From assembly GCA_016649795.1 (NCBI GenBank), contig JAENWZ010000135.1:1-6211 (forward strand): DNA of 6,211 nucleotides. The letters run 5' to 3'. The notes under the pieces were generated by a model that saw nothing but the letters and a program-made list of their open reading frames with translations, did not search any database and was not told the DNA's origin. Numbering within the stretch: position 1 is the first letter of the stretch; each line of letters begins with the position of its first letter. Made by a program: the position numbers and the translations under genes. The stretch comes from Proteiniphilum sp. (GTDB taxonomy: Bacteria > Bacteroidota > Bacteroidia > Bacteroidales > Dysgonomonadaceae). Below, one piece after another: positions 1-6,211 of the stretch.

Positions 1-913
1 TAGCATAACCCGTATATAAGGGAGGGTTTATTTCTTTGCCGACTAAAACGTTGTCTGTTTTGTAGGCAAGATAGTTAGCTTCGGCAAAAACGCTCCATAT
101 ATACCTGTTGTAAGGAAAAATATATTCCGTCTCAATTCCAAGTCCTATGCTGTTAACCTTATCAAAGTACACTTTTGGCGCTGCATCTATTGGATCGTGT
201 ATTTCCAGATGGATCGTGTTGAGAGAAGCTGCAGGTTTAAATAATAGAATACCTTTTTTGATTTGAGTGCTATATGTAGCGTAAACACTATTGTTGCAAT
301 TGTAATAATTTTCAAAATATTTTACCAGCTCTTTTTTTGTATATGATATTTTGTCACTGTTTTTGTGCGTACCGCATGCCAAATGTTCATTTAATTGTTC
401 TCTGAAAGTGTTATTATACAATATTTGTTCAACAAAATTGGCTGCGATCTCAACATTATACTTTTTATAAATTAGAGGTATAATGTTGGAGTCCTTCAGG
501 CTATAAAAGAAAAGTGGTTTGCCATAGTCATAATACTCATAAAGAGATGCCAGTTCTCCTTCTACCAGCACTTTAAGGAAGACATGCCCCTCTTCCCACT
601 GACTCAGTGTGTCTTTAATATTTGTTATCCGGTCACGGGATAGATCAATGGATATAATTGCTCTAATACATTTAAGTTCATTCTCTATTCCAAATTCTTC
701 AACTTTTGACAATTCAATTTTTTGGATATCCTTGGAATCTTTTAACCTGTATTCGAAATTCATTGTCGATTCTTCATTGCCTATATTTCTGATGAGACAA
801 TCGGTTCTTTCATGCCGGTTATTCACAATGTACCCTTCTTTGAATTTTAATTGTGCTGTTGATAGTGTACTTAACGAAAAGAAAAGTGCAATCAATAAAT
901 GTTTAGGTGACAT
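1..913 (-). CDS. Secreted, probably outer-membrane beta-barrel protein of a Bacteroidota-specific family (3' end outside window)
   Basis: The frame is open from ATG (913-911) to the window edge and gives 304 residues with no stop. Residues 1-20 form a typical signal peptide: a lysine near the start, a hydrophobic core (LLIALFFSLSTL) and a likely cut after STA, leaving QLKF. The next ~200 residues have the pattern I associate with a Bacteroidota family of uncharacterised outer-membrane proteins: GYIVNN at 27-32, VEEFGI at 71-76, IRA at 83-85, FLKVLVEG at 112-119, YKKY at 149-152 and a KKELVKYF...C segment at 193-206. From about residue 221 alternating strands begin (GLGIETEYIFPYNRYIW), as expected for the start of a beta-barrel; the rest lies beyond base 1. 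The function of the family is not known to me. The gene is separate from the redox operon, with a 425-base gap between them, and it is more AT-rich. I am confident that it is real and exported, and less sure of the barrel. Confidence 0.82.
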   Translation of the reverse strand, partial: MSPKHLLIALFFSLSTLSTAQLKFKEGYIVNNRHERTDCLIRNIGNEESTMNFEYRLKDSKDIQKIELSKVEEFGIENELKCIRAIISIDLSRDRITNIKDTLSQWEEGHVFLKVLVEGELASLYEYYDYGKPLFFYSLKDSNIIPLIYKKYNVEIAANFVEQILYNNTFREQLNEHLACGTHKNSDKISYTKKELVKYFENYYNCNNSVYATYSTQIKKGILLFKPAASLNTIHLEIHDPIDAAPKVYFDKVNSIGLGIETEYIFPYNRYIWSVFAEANYLAYKTDNVLVGKEINPPLYTGYA

Positions 914-1174
914 CTTGTAATAATTTAGGTATTTACCAAGTGGAATGTGATCAAGCTAAAATAAGTTATTTCTAGGTTTAGCGGATATATACATGTCGCA
1001 AAACAACGTGAGTCGAAAGATTCAGCTGTATTAGTGGTAAAAGTGAATGTCCAGTCAGTTATATTAAGTAAGAATCCGTTATAGCCGTTGATTGAAATTA
1101 TTGGTAAAATCTTTGAGTATGAGTAATTTCCTTAAAGCTATTATGCTTTTACGATAGATTATTATATTAACAAT

Positions 1175-1206
1175 CAAATGTAGATTTTTTTCATATACGA
1201 ACCAAA
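1175..1206 (-). promoter_or_regulatory. Candidate Bacteroidota-type promoter for the outer-membrane-type gene
   Basis: Read on the minus strand, TTTG (1206-1203) is followed after 20 bases by TACATTTG (1182-1175). This fits the Bacteroidota sigma factor consensus of TTTG or TTG near -33 and TAnnTTTG near -7. By eye it is the only TAnnTTTG match on the minus strand of this gap. Transcription would begin near 1168 and leave a leader of roughly 255 bases before the ATG at 913, which is long. A chance match in AT-rich DNA cannot be excluded. Confidence 0.4.
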
Positions 1207-1226
1207 TAAAAATTCAGCACATGCTG
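1202..1226 (-). terminator. Weak intrinsic-terminator-like hairpin after the redox operon
   Basis: On the minus strand CAGCATGTGCTG (1226-1215) can fold into a 4-5 bp stem with a very small loop, followed at once by AATTTTTATTTGG. It lies about 110 bases downstream of the last stop codon of the operon. The stem is short for an intrinsic terminator, so it is offered as a candidate only. Its T-rich tail overlaps the proposed -33 element of the next promoter. Confidence 0.25.
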
Positions 1227-1338
1227 GTTAAACATTTTTCTGGCTTCTTCATTATTGTCGAACAGAACTTGTCACGAGTAGAAATTCAGTGATAAATGCT
1301 CCCACAACACCGGTTTGGGTGACGCAATAATCAACAGA

Positions 1339-2400
1339 TTACGCAGATTGCTTTTTTGCTTTGATCCTTGCGAAATAGAGTCCAAACGAACGATAGAGGA
1401 AGTGGGTCCATTTACCAAACGGGACAATGATCAGTGCCCATTGTGCCAGCACGATCAGATGGATCAGATGGATCCAGATATTGTTTTCGAGGATATTTAG
1501 GTCGATAAAAAGGCGTACCATAAAGGCGGTCAGGCCCATCAGCAACAGCCAGATCACAAAGAGCCAGTCGGAGGGTTGCGAAAACTTGTTCAGTGCTTTA
1601 TTCCTCTTTATCCTGCCCGAGACGAAATGGATGGTGATGACGAAGATCAGGAAGCTCTCCACATACCCGAGAACAATGATAAAAAGGCTCTCCGTGCCGA
1701 ACCAGTTAAGGAATACGGTGGTGAAGAGGAGCGACAGATAGGCGAAGACCAGCACCAGGTGCTCCAGCCAGCGGAAGTTGTCCTCCTCGTCGCAATCTTT
1801 GGCTCTTTTCTGGGTGAACATCTGGACAAACAGCTCGGACAGGGCTGTGAAGTAGCTCTTTAGGGGTGCTTTCACTCCGCTCTTCACAATGGAGAAATAC
1901 CACATCCTTAAAAGATTGGGGACAAAGATCACCAGGAAGACAGTGGCGATAGCAAGCATCTCGAAGAGATGTCCCGTATGGAGTAATGTTTCAGTATCAA
2001 AGTCTGCGGAACGGGCAAAGAAGAAGACCCCTGCAGCTACCAGCAGCAATGCGACGATGGTGAGTGTCAGCGAGCGGTAGAGCACTCCCGAGAGTCCTGT
2101 CCAGTCATATTTCGCCGTGAGCCATCTACGCAGTGTCATCATCAGTTCATCGGGATTAGCCTGGCGCGGACACTCATTGGAGCATTCACCACAATAGTAG
2201 CACTCCCAGGGTTTCAGTGATGACTTTATTTCATTTTCCAGACCCAGTGTGGTGAAGCGTATCATTTCACGTGGAAATGAACTGTCGTTGGTGGAAAGAG
2301 AGCAGGTAGCCGTACAATTTCCGCAGTTAAAACATGCTTTGAAGTCGCCTACGCCGTATTTCATTAGTTCTGTTGCAAATTCAGGATTCACTTTTGCCAT
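1339..2400 (-). CDS. HdrC-type dicluster ferredoxin fused to a membrane (NarI/HdrE-like) domain, QmoC-like
   Basis: This 353-residue protein joins a cytoplasmic Fe-S domain to a membrane anchor. Residues 23-33 (CFNCGNCTATC) and 67-77 (CYYCGECSNEC, then P) are two CxxCxxCxxxC motifs typical of HdrC and predict two [4Fe-4S] clusters. After about residue 100 there are some six hydrophobic segments, near 107-128, 144-165, 212-231, 240-260, 278-298 and 307-327. Histidines at or near their ends (141, 144, 214, 258, 311, 314, 333) could bind b-type haem. This HdrC plus membrane-cytochrome layout is that of QmoC, which passes electrons between Fe-S clusters and menaquinone. The ATG lies one base after the stop of the upstream hdrA-like gene, with no Shine-Dalgarno sequence, so translation is probably coupled. 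HdrB is not fused here and is not seen next door. The domain assignment is firm; quinone use and haem content are inferred from the family. Confidence 0.9.
   Translation of the reverse strand: MAKVNPEFATELMKYGVGDFKACFNCGNCTATCSLSTNDSSFPREMIRFTTLGLENEIKSSLKPWECYYCGECSNECPRQANPDELMMTLRRWLTAKYDWTGLSGVLYRSLTLTIVALLLVAAGVFFFARSADFDTETLLHTGHLFEMLAIATVFLVIFVPNLLRMWYFSIVKSGVKAPLKSYFTALSELFVQMFTQKRAKDCDEEDNFRWLEHLVLVFAYLSLLFTTVFLNWFGTESLFIIVLGYVESFLIFVITIHFVSGRIKRNKALNKFSQPSDWLFVIWLLLMGLTAFMVRLFIDLNILENNIWIHLIHLIVLAQWALIIVPFGKWTHFLYRSFGLYFARIKAKKQSA
1453..1470 (-). repeat. Two-copy 9-bp tandem repeat inside the membrane subunit gene
   Basis: The unit GATCAGATG (plus strand) occurs at 1453-1461 and again at 1462-1470, and the next four bases (GATC) begin a third, imperfect copy. 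On the coding strand it encodes the doubled tripeptide HLI-HLI (residues 311-316) in the last membrane segment. The unit length is a multiple of three, so a change in copy number would keep the frame but add or remove a membrane histidine. Confidence 0.6.
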
Positions 2401-2401
2401 A

Positions 2402-4606
2402 TTATTTCATTTTGTAATAATAATACTCTTCTTTTTCGTTTGTTCCGGCAGGCGATACCACTCCGTATTTATTCATTGTCATCAAATGCCAGGTAACCAT
2501 TTCGGGAGCAATTTTCAATGTATCTACCACTTCGGGAATCGTTTTCTTCTCTGTTTCGATGGTGGCGAGAATATCTTTCCATATTTGCGGATATTCTTTC
2601 ATATGTGCTGCCACGACATCTTCTTTTTCTACTGTAACGGTGGATGCCTTGTTTCCCTGGATTTCCACGCTGGCAGCAAATCCATCAATCATCGCTTCTA
2701 TTTCGTTATCGGTAAATTTTGCCACTTCAATCGCATTCACAGGACACACAGGGGCGCAAATTCCACAACCCGTACAAAGTCCCCTATTCACGCCTGCAAT
2801 ATGTTCTCCGCCTTCAGTAACGATTTCCCTGATTGCCGTGTAATCGCACACTTCAGCACATTTGCCGCACCATGTACAGGCATCGGCAGCAACGCGTGCC
2901 ACAACCGGGTCACCCATCACCGTACCGCTTTTCAACAATGCCGTGATTTTGGAAGCTCCTGCCAGCGATGATTGCACCGCTTCGCTCACGTTTTTCGGAC
3001 CCTGACAGTTCCCTCCGATATACACGCCCTTGATCACCGTTTCTACCGGTTTCAGTTTCGGGTGGATTTCGTTGAAGAACTTATCGTTTCCTATCGGAAT
3101 TTTAAACAGTTCAGAAATATGCGGAGCATCGGCTCTTGCCACCATTCCGGTGACGAGTACGACCAGATCGGGTGCGATTTCCATCTCTATTTTGTTTGTG
3201 AGATAATCTTTCACCTTCAACGTAATCGCTTTACCGTTCATTTCCACCGTTGGCATTTCCTTTTCTTCGTATTTGAAAAACAAATCACCCTGTTTCGATG
3301 CCTGATCATACAGAATTTCCTGTTTGCCATAGGTTCGAATATCCCGGTAGAGATGGTAATTCTGAATTTTTCCGTATTTCTCTTTCAACTGCAATGCCGT
3401 ATAAATGGTTGACGTGCAGCATTGACGGGAGCAGTATTTGTTTTCTCCTTTTTTCTGACGACTTCCCACGCAGTAAATAAACGCTACGTTTTTGATTTCT
3501 TTTCCGTTGTAAACCAGCTTTTCTGGCGACAACTCCATCAACCGGTTCAGCTGGGGTAGCGTGATCACATTCGGGATATTCTTGTAGCCGAATTCACCCT
3601 CTTTGGGTTCGTAATTGTCAAATCCGGTCGTTACAAGCACCGACCCTGCCAACAGGGCAATGGTTTCTTCCTTTTCATTCAGATTGATGACCGCCTTGTG
3701 TTTTTCCAGAAAATCCGGGTGATCCCTGAGGGCTTCCACGTCCACGACAGGCACATCGGGCAATGCTCCGGGATAATTTTTATAAATAGCTTTTCTCGTT
3801 GTAAGGCCTTCATTAAACTCATCCTTTACAGTTACCTGACAATCATCCATCGCCCTGTTCACGGTCTGTTTATCCATCTTCCCATTGATATAGCGCGGTT
3901 TCACTTTTATTTCGATATTGAAACTGCCCAGACTGCCCGTTACTTTCTCGATGGTTGTTCCGGTAAAAACGGTGATGTTTTTATATGTTTTAATTTCGTC
4001 ATACAATTTTTGTACAATCTCTTTTCCACTTTGTCCCGTCATGAAGAGTTTTTCTTTCTGCGTAATGCGTCCACCCACGAAATAATCTTTCTCAACAAGA
4101 TACACTTCATTTCCGGAGCGTGCCAAATCAATGGCTGCTTTCATTCCCGAAATACCTGCACCGATAACCATTGCCGCTTTTTTTACTTCAATTTCGATGC
4201 TGTCCAGTGCTTCGGAATACACGACACGATTGATGCCGGCGCGGATTAATCCGGCTGCTTTCACCGTTGCTTCACGCGGACGGTCGCTGTGGGGCCAGGA
4301 ACATTGCTCGCGAATATTTACCTGAACATAGTTATTCGGATTCAGTCCGGCCCGTCCGGCCACAGCTCTGAACGTGTGCAGGTGGAGCTTTGGCGAGCAG
4401 GATGCCACCACGATCGCATCCAGATTGTGTTTCTGAATGTCTTCCACCATCGCTTTCTGGTTGGAATCGGCACAGGCGAACATGACATCTTTCGAGACGA
4501 CGACGCCGTCTTCCTTGTGGAACATGTTACTTAGTTCTTCCACATCCACATAATCGGAAATATTTCCGCCGCAATGGCAAATATATACACCTATTCTTTG
4601 TCTCAT
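2402..4606 (-). CDS. hdrA: HdrA-like FAD/iron-sulfur oxidoreductase subunit with C-terminal 2x[4Fe-4S] and winged-helix-like tail
   Basis: The 734-residue product is clearly of the HdrA family (CoB-CoM heterodisulfide reductase subunit A-like), the flavin subunit that splits or merges electron flows. Residues 1-130 match the HdrA N-terminal domain: GVYICHCGGNI at the start, C45, VVASCSPKLH at 67-76 and NIREQCSWPHSDRP at 97-110. GAGISG (149-154) is the FAD dinucleotide-binding loop. C379 with the CSRQCC block (392-397) gives the HdrA core cluster ligands C379, C392, C396 and C397. Two ferredoxin motifs follow at C577-C587 and C611-C621. Where ordinary HdrA has internal ferredoxin inserts, near 241-262 and 289-318, the cysteines are missing apart from C256. 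The last ~70 residues resemble a winged helix and end in YYYYKMK. There is no MvhD domain. The start follows a strong ribosome binding site, and the stop is one base from the next gene. Family membership is firm; the acceptor is unknown, and methanogen-type CoB/CoM chemistry is not implied. Confidence 0.93.
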   Translation of the reverse strand: MRQRIGVYICHCGGNISDYVDVEELSNMFHKEDGVVVSKDVMFACADSNQKAMVEDIQKHNLDAIVVASCSPKLHLHTFRAVAGRAGLNPNNYVQVNIREQCSWPHSDRPREATVKAAGLIRAGINRVVYSEALDSIEIEVKKAAMVIGAGISGMKAAIDLARSGNEVYLVEKDYFVGGRITQKEKLFMTGQSGKEIVQKLYDEIKTYKNITVFTGTTIEKVTGSLGSFNIEIKVKPRYINGKMDKQTVNRAMDDCQVTVKDEFNEGLTTRKAIYKNYPGALPDVPVVDVEALRDHPDFLEKHKAVINLNEKEETIALLAGSVLVTTGFDNYEPKEGEFGYKNIPNVITLPQLNRLMELSPEKLVYNGKEIKNVAFIYCVGSRQKKGENKYCSRQCCTSTIYTALQLKEKYGKIQNYHLYRDIRTYGKQEILYDQASKQGDLFFKYEEKEMPTVEMNGKAITLKVKDYLTNKIEMEIAPDLVVLVTGMVARADAPHISELFKIPIGNDKFFNEIHPKLKPVETVIKGVYIGGNCQGPKNVSEAVQSSLAGASKITALLKSGTVMGDPVVARVAADACTWCGKCAEVCDYTAIREIVTEGGEHIAGVNRGLCTGCGICAPVCPVNAIEVAKFTDNEIEAMIDGFAASVEIQGNKASTVTVEKEDVVAAHMKEYPQIWKDILATIETEKKTIPEVVDTLKIAPEMVTWHLMTMNKYGVVSPAGTNEKEEYYYYKMK

Positions 4607-4612
4607 TGTCGT

Positions 4613-4621
4613 TCCTCCTTA
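4613..4621 (-). promoter_or_regulatory. Strong Shine-Dalgarno site for the hdrA-like gene, overlapping the upstream stop codon
   Basis: The minus strand reads TAAGGAGGAACGACA immediately before the ATG at 4606. AAGGAGG (4620-4614) is a full anti-16S match with seven bases between it and the start codon, and it shares two bases with the TAA of the preceding gene. This fixes the hdrA-like start and ties the two genes together. A perfect site is unusual in Bacteroidota, where most genes, including both other starts visible here, lack one. Confidence 0.85.
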
Positions 4622-6211
4622 CTGTATTAAAATAGATTTGCTCATTGTTGACTGTTGCATCACTTTAAACTGACCTTTTTTATCATCCGGCATAATTTCT
4701 TTTCTGTTCAAATATCCGGCAACCTCCGATGCGGCACAACCTGCCGACAGGATTGAATCGGGAATATCTTTCGGACCCGATGCGGCGCCTGCCACAAACA
4801 CTCCCTCGATGCTCGTCAAGGCGGGACTAACCAGTTCGTCTGTTTGTTTGACAAAATTGAAATCATCCAGCGCAAGAATTTCTCCTTTGAACATATGCGG
4901 CACATCTTTATTCGGCACAACCCCTACGGAAAGCACTACCAGATCGTGTTTGGCTTCTTTTACTACTCCTTTGGTCACATCTTCGTAACGTACAATTAAA
5001 TCACCTTTACCGTCATCGGTTTCACGGATTTTTGCCACTTTACCCTTCACGAAGTTCGTACCCATCCCTTTTGTTTGCTGGAAGAACTCCTCGTAACCCT
5101 TACCGAATGCACGAATATCCATGTAATAAATGGTGATATCCGCCATCGGCAAAGCGCCCATCAATAATTGCGCCTGCTTGATGGAATACATACAGCAAAT
5201 TTGAGAACAAATAGGGTTATTGCTGCAATCAGAACCGCAGCCTCCGTTTTCGATGGCCGAATCACGCGAGCCCGTACAGAGAATGAAAGCAATGTTATCG
5301 GGGACTTTCCCGTCGCCCGGACGAAGTACATTGTTAAAAGGACGCGTAGGTGCGATCAACCGGTCCATCTGCATAGCATCTATCACGTTGGCGTATTTCT
5401 CATAACCATAATTGGGTTTAGCCGATGGCGGGAACAGTTTATAACCTGTGGTGACGACGACTGATTTTGCGTTAATGTTCAGATTCTTCGGTTTTTGTGT
5501 AAAATCAATCGCGTTGGCAGGACAAATATTCACGCACTGGTGGCACTCACGGCAATTGCTGCAATCCAGACAGCGCTGTGTGCTCGCCTTCATCTCTTCT
5601 TCGGTAAATGTTTTTTCCACTTCCTCCCAACTGCGGGCACGTTCTGCCAAAGGCATCATCGCATTTTTCACCTGCGGACGTTTTTCGCCTTTAAATCTGT
5701 TCAAAACAATCTTCTTGTCGATGGCAGGAAGCTTATCGCCATCTTCAAAATCGTACATCTCCAAACCGCGCAGCCATTTATCCATATAGAAAGCCGCTTT
5801 CTTTCCCTGTCCGGCAGCTTCAATCAGCGTGGTGGAGCCTGTGACGGTGTCACCTCCCGCAAAAATATAATCCACCGATGTTTGCAGTGTTTTGGCTTCG
5901 GTGCGGATCGTTCCGTTCTTATTCAAGCCTACCTGTCCGCCAAATGCGGTGGTGTCAGCACGCAGCCCGATGGCTTCAATCACATAATCCACCTTTTCAA
6001 TATATTCCGACCCTTTGATAGGCTCTGAACTGCGGCGTCCACTGGTGTCTTTTTCTCCTAACTGCATTTTAGTCAGCCGGATTTGTGTGAGCTGCCCGTT
6101 TTCGCCGATGTATGTCACCGGATTGCGGAGCACCCTGATTTCTACGCCTTCTTCTTCTGCTTCTTCGATTTCGGGAGCAAAGCAAGGCATCTCTTCACGG
6201 CTGCGGCGATA
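4619..6211 (-). CDS. GltD-like FAD/NAD(P) oxidoreductase fused to the C-terminal half of HdrA (5' end outside window)
   Basis: The frame stays open to the right edge, so the ATG at 6190 is internal; seven more codons (YRRSREE) precede it, giving 530 visible residues. Fragment residues 1-150 are the end of a glutamate-synthase-small-subunit-like (GltD/NfnB-type) flavoprotein: YRRSREEMP and EEGVEI close the NAD(P) domain, and VDYIFAGGDTVTGSTTLIEA (113-132) is its FAD-binding end. Residues 214-230 hold six cysteines (C214, 217, 220, 223, 226, 230) followed by PANAI, an Fe-S segment. From about 238 the sequence is HdrA-like: VVVTTGYKLFPPS, then C312 TGSRD with CSQICC (335-340) as core cluster ligands, and GVFVAGAASGPKDIPDS (470-486), the HdrA FAD-closing motif. 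It lacks the C-terminal dicluster ferredoxin of the next gene. It presumably supplies NAD(P)H-linked electron entry or exit for the complex. NADH or NADPH preference cannot be decided because the nucleotide-binding loop is off-window. Confidence 0.9.
   Translation of the reverse strand, partial: YRRSREEMPCFAPEIEEAEEEGVEIRVLRNPVTYIGENGQLTQIRLTKMQLGEKDTSGRRSSEPIKGSEYIEKVDYVIEAIGLRADTTAFGGQVGLNKNGTIRTEAKTLQTSVDYIFAGGDTVTGSTTLIEAAGQGKKAAFYMDKWLRGLEMYDFEDGDKLPAIDKKIVLNRFKGEKRPQVKNAMMPLAERARSWEEVEKTFTEEEMKASTQRCLDCSNCRECHQCVNICPANAIDFTQKPKNLNINAKSVVVTTGYKLFPPSAKPNYGYEKYANVIDAMQMDRLIAPTRPFNNVLRPGDGKVPDNIAFILCTGSRDSAIENGGCGSDCSNNPICSQICCMYSIKQAQLLMGALPMADITIYYMDIRAFGKGYEEFFQQTKGMGTNFVKGKVAKIRETDDGKGDLIVRYEDVTKGVVKEAKHDLVVLSVGVVPNKDVPHMFKGEILALDDFNFVKQTDELVSPALTSIEGVFVAGAASGPKDIPDSILSAGCAASEVAGYLNRKEIMPDDKKGQFKVMQQSTMSKSILIQ

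Larger units (their letters stand above)
914..1338. other. AT-rich intergenic region without a gene
   Basis: This gap separates the end of the redox operon from the start of the outer-membrane-type gene, both on the minus strand. I see no open frame with coding character on either strand and no tRNA-like or other recognisable RNA gene. The supportable contents are a weak hairpin with a T-rich tail (1202-1226) and a candidate promoter (1175-1206). The stretch from 914 to about 1174 would then be a long leader of the downstream gene; I see no known riboswitch pattern in it. No clear Shine-Dalgarno sequence precedes the ATG at 913, which is usual in Bacteroidota. Confidence 0.7.

Noticed and set aside
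609..920. Plus-strand open frame of 103 codons
   Set aside because: It is antisense to the start of the outer-membrane-type gene. The minus-strand frame has a signal peptide and a recognisable family pattern, and this one has neither.
1279..1320. Hairpin CACC/GGTG around ACCGGT just downstream of the operon, as a terminator
   Set aside because: The stem is only four base pairs, and on the minus strand no T-run follows it.
2414..2426. Short TAA/ATT trinucleotide run encoding the terminal tyrosines of the hdrA-like protein
   Set aside because: It has only about four units and is explained by coding for YYYY. It is too short to claim as a phase-variable repeat.
2249..2971. Long plus-strand open frame (240 codons) opposite the two downstream operon genes
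   Set aside because: It lies antisense to the well-supported HdrA-like and QmoC-like genes, crosses their junction, and its Cys/Phe/His-rich translation looks like the mirror of their codons. It matches no family I recognise.
3698..4249. Plus-strand open frame of 183 codons
   Set aside because: It is fully antisense to the hdrA-like gene, including the conserved FAD motif, and its low-complexity Phe/His/Ile composition is typical of a shadow frame.
6188..6190. ATG as start of the GltD-HdrA gene
   Set aside because: The same frame continues upstream to the window edge with family-typical residues (YRRSREE before MPCFAPEIEEA), so this methionine is internal to the NAD(P)-binding domain.
1..6211. 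CRISPR arrays, insertion sequences, tRNA or rRNA genes, attachment sites
   Set aside because: I found no spaced direct repeats, transposase-like frames, terminal inverted repeats or conserved RNA motifs on either strand.

Overview
The window looks like a piece of a Bacteroidota chromosome, probably Bacteroidales-like. Three points suggest this. The left-hand gene belongs to a secreted/outer-membrane protein family that I know only from that phylum. The gap upstream of it holds a candidate Bacteroidota-type promoter (TTTG...TAnnTTTG). The right-hand genes are Hdr/Qmo-like redox genes of the kind found in anaerobes. All supported genes lie on the minus strand, so the window is best read from right to left.

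From 6211 down to 1339 there is a tight three-gene operon whose upstream part lies outside the window. The first gene (4619-6211, start missing) is a fusion of a GltD-like FAD/NAD(P) oxidoreductase, a cysteine-rich Fe-S segment and the C-terminal half of an HdrA-like protein. The second (2402-4606) is an HdrA protein with the usual N-terminal domain, FAD motif and core cluster cysteines. Both internal ferredoxin inserts have lost their cysteines, two [4Fe-4S] motifs follow near the C-terminus, and a winged-helix-like tail ends the protein. The third (1339-2400) is an HdrC-type dicluster ferredoxin fused to a six-helix membrane domain, the QmoC layout. No HdrB (CCG-domain) gene is visible. The simplest reading is a membrane-bound Qmo-like complex that exchanges electrons between NAD(P)H, low-potential Fe-S carriers and the menaquinone pool. 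The direction of electron flow and the physiological substrate cannot be read from the sequence.

From 1338 to 914 there is an AT-rich non-coding gap. It contains a weak terminator-like hairpin for the operon and, directly beside it, a candidate promoter for the next gene. From 913 to 1 is the N-terminal 304 codons of a signal-peptide-bearing protein that is probably outer-membrane; its 3' end is outside the window. This left part is clearly more AT-rich than the operon.
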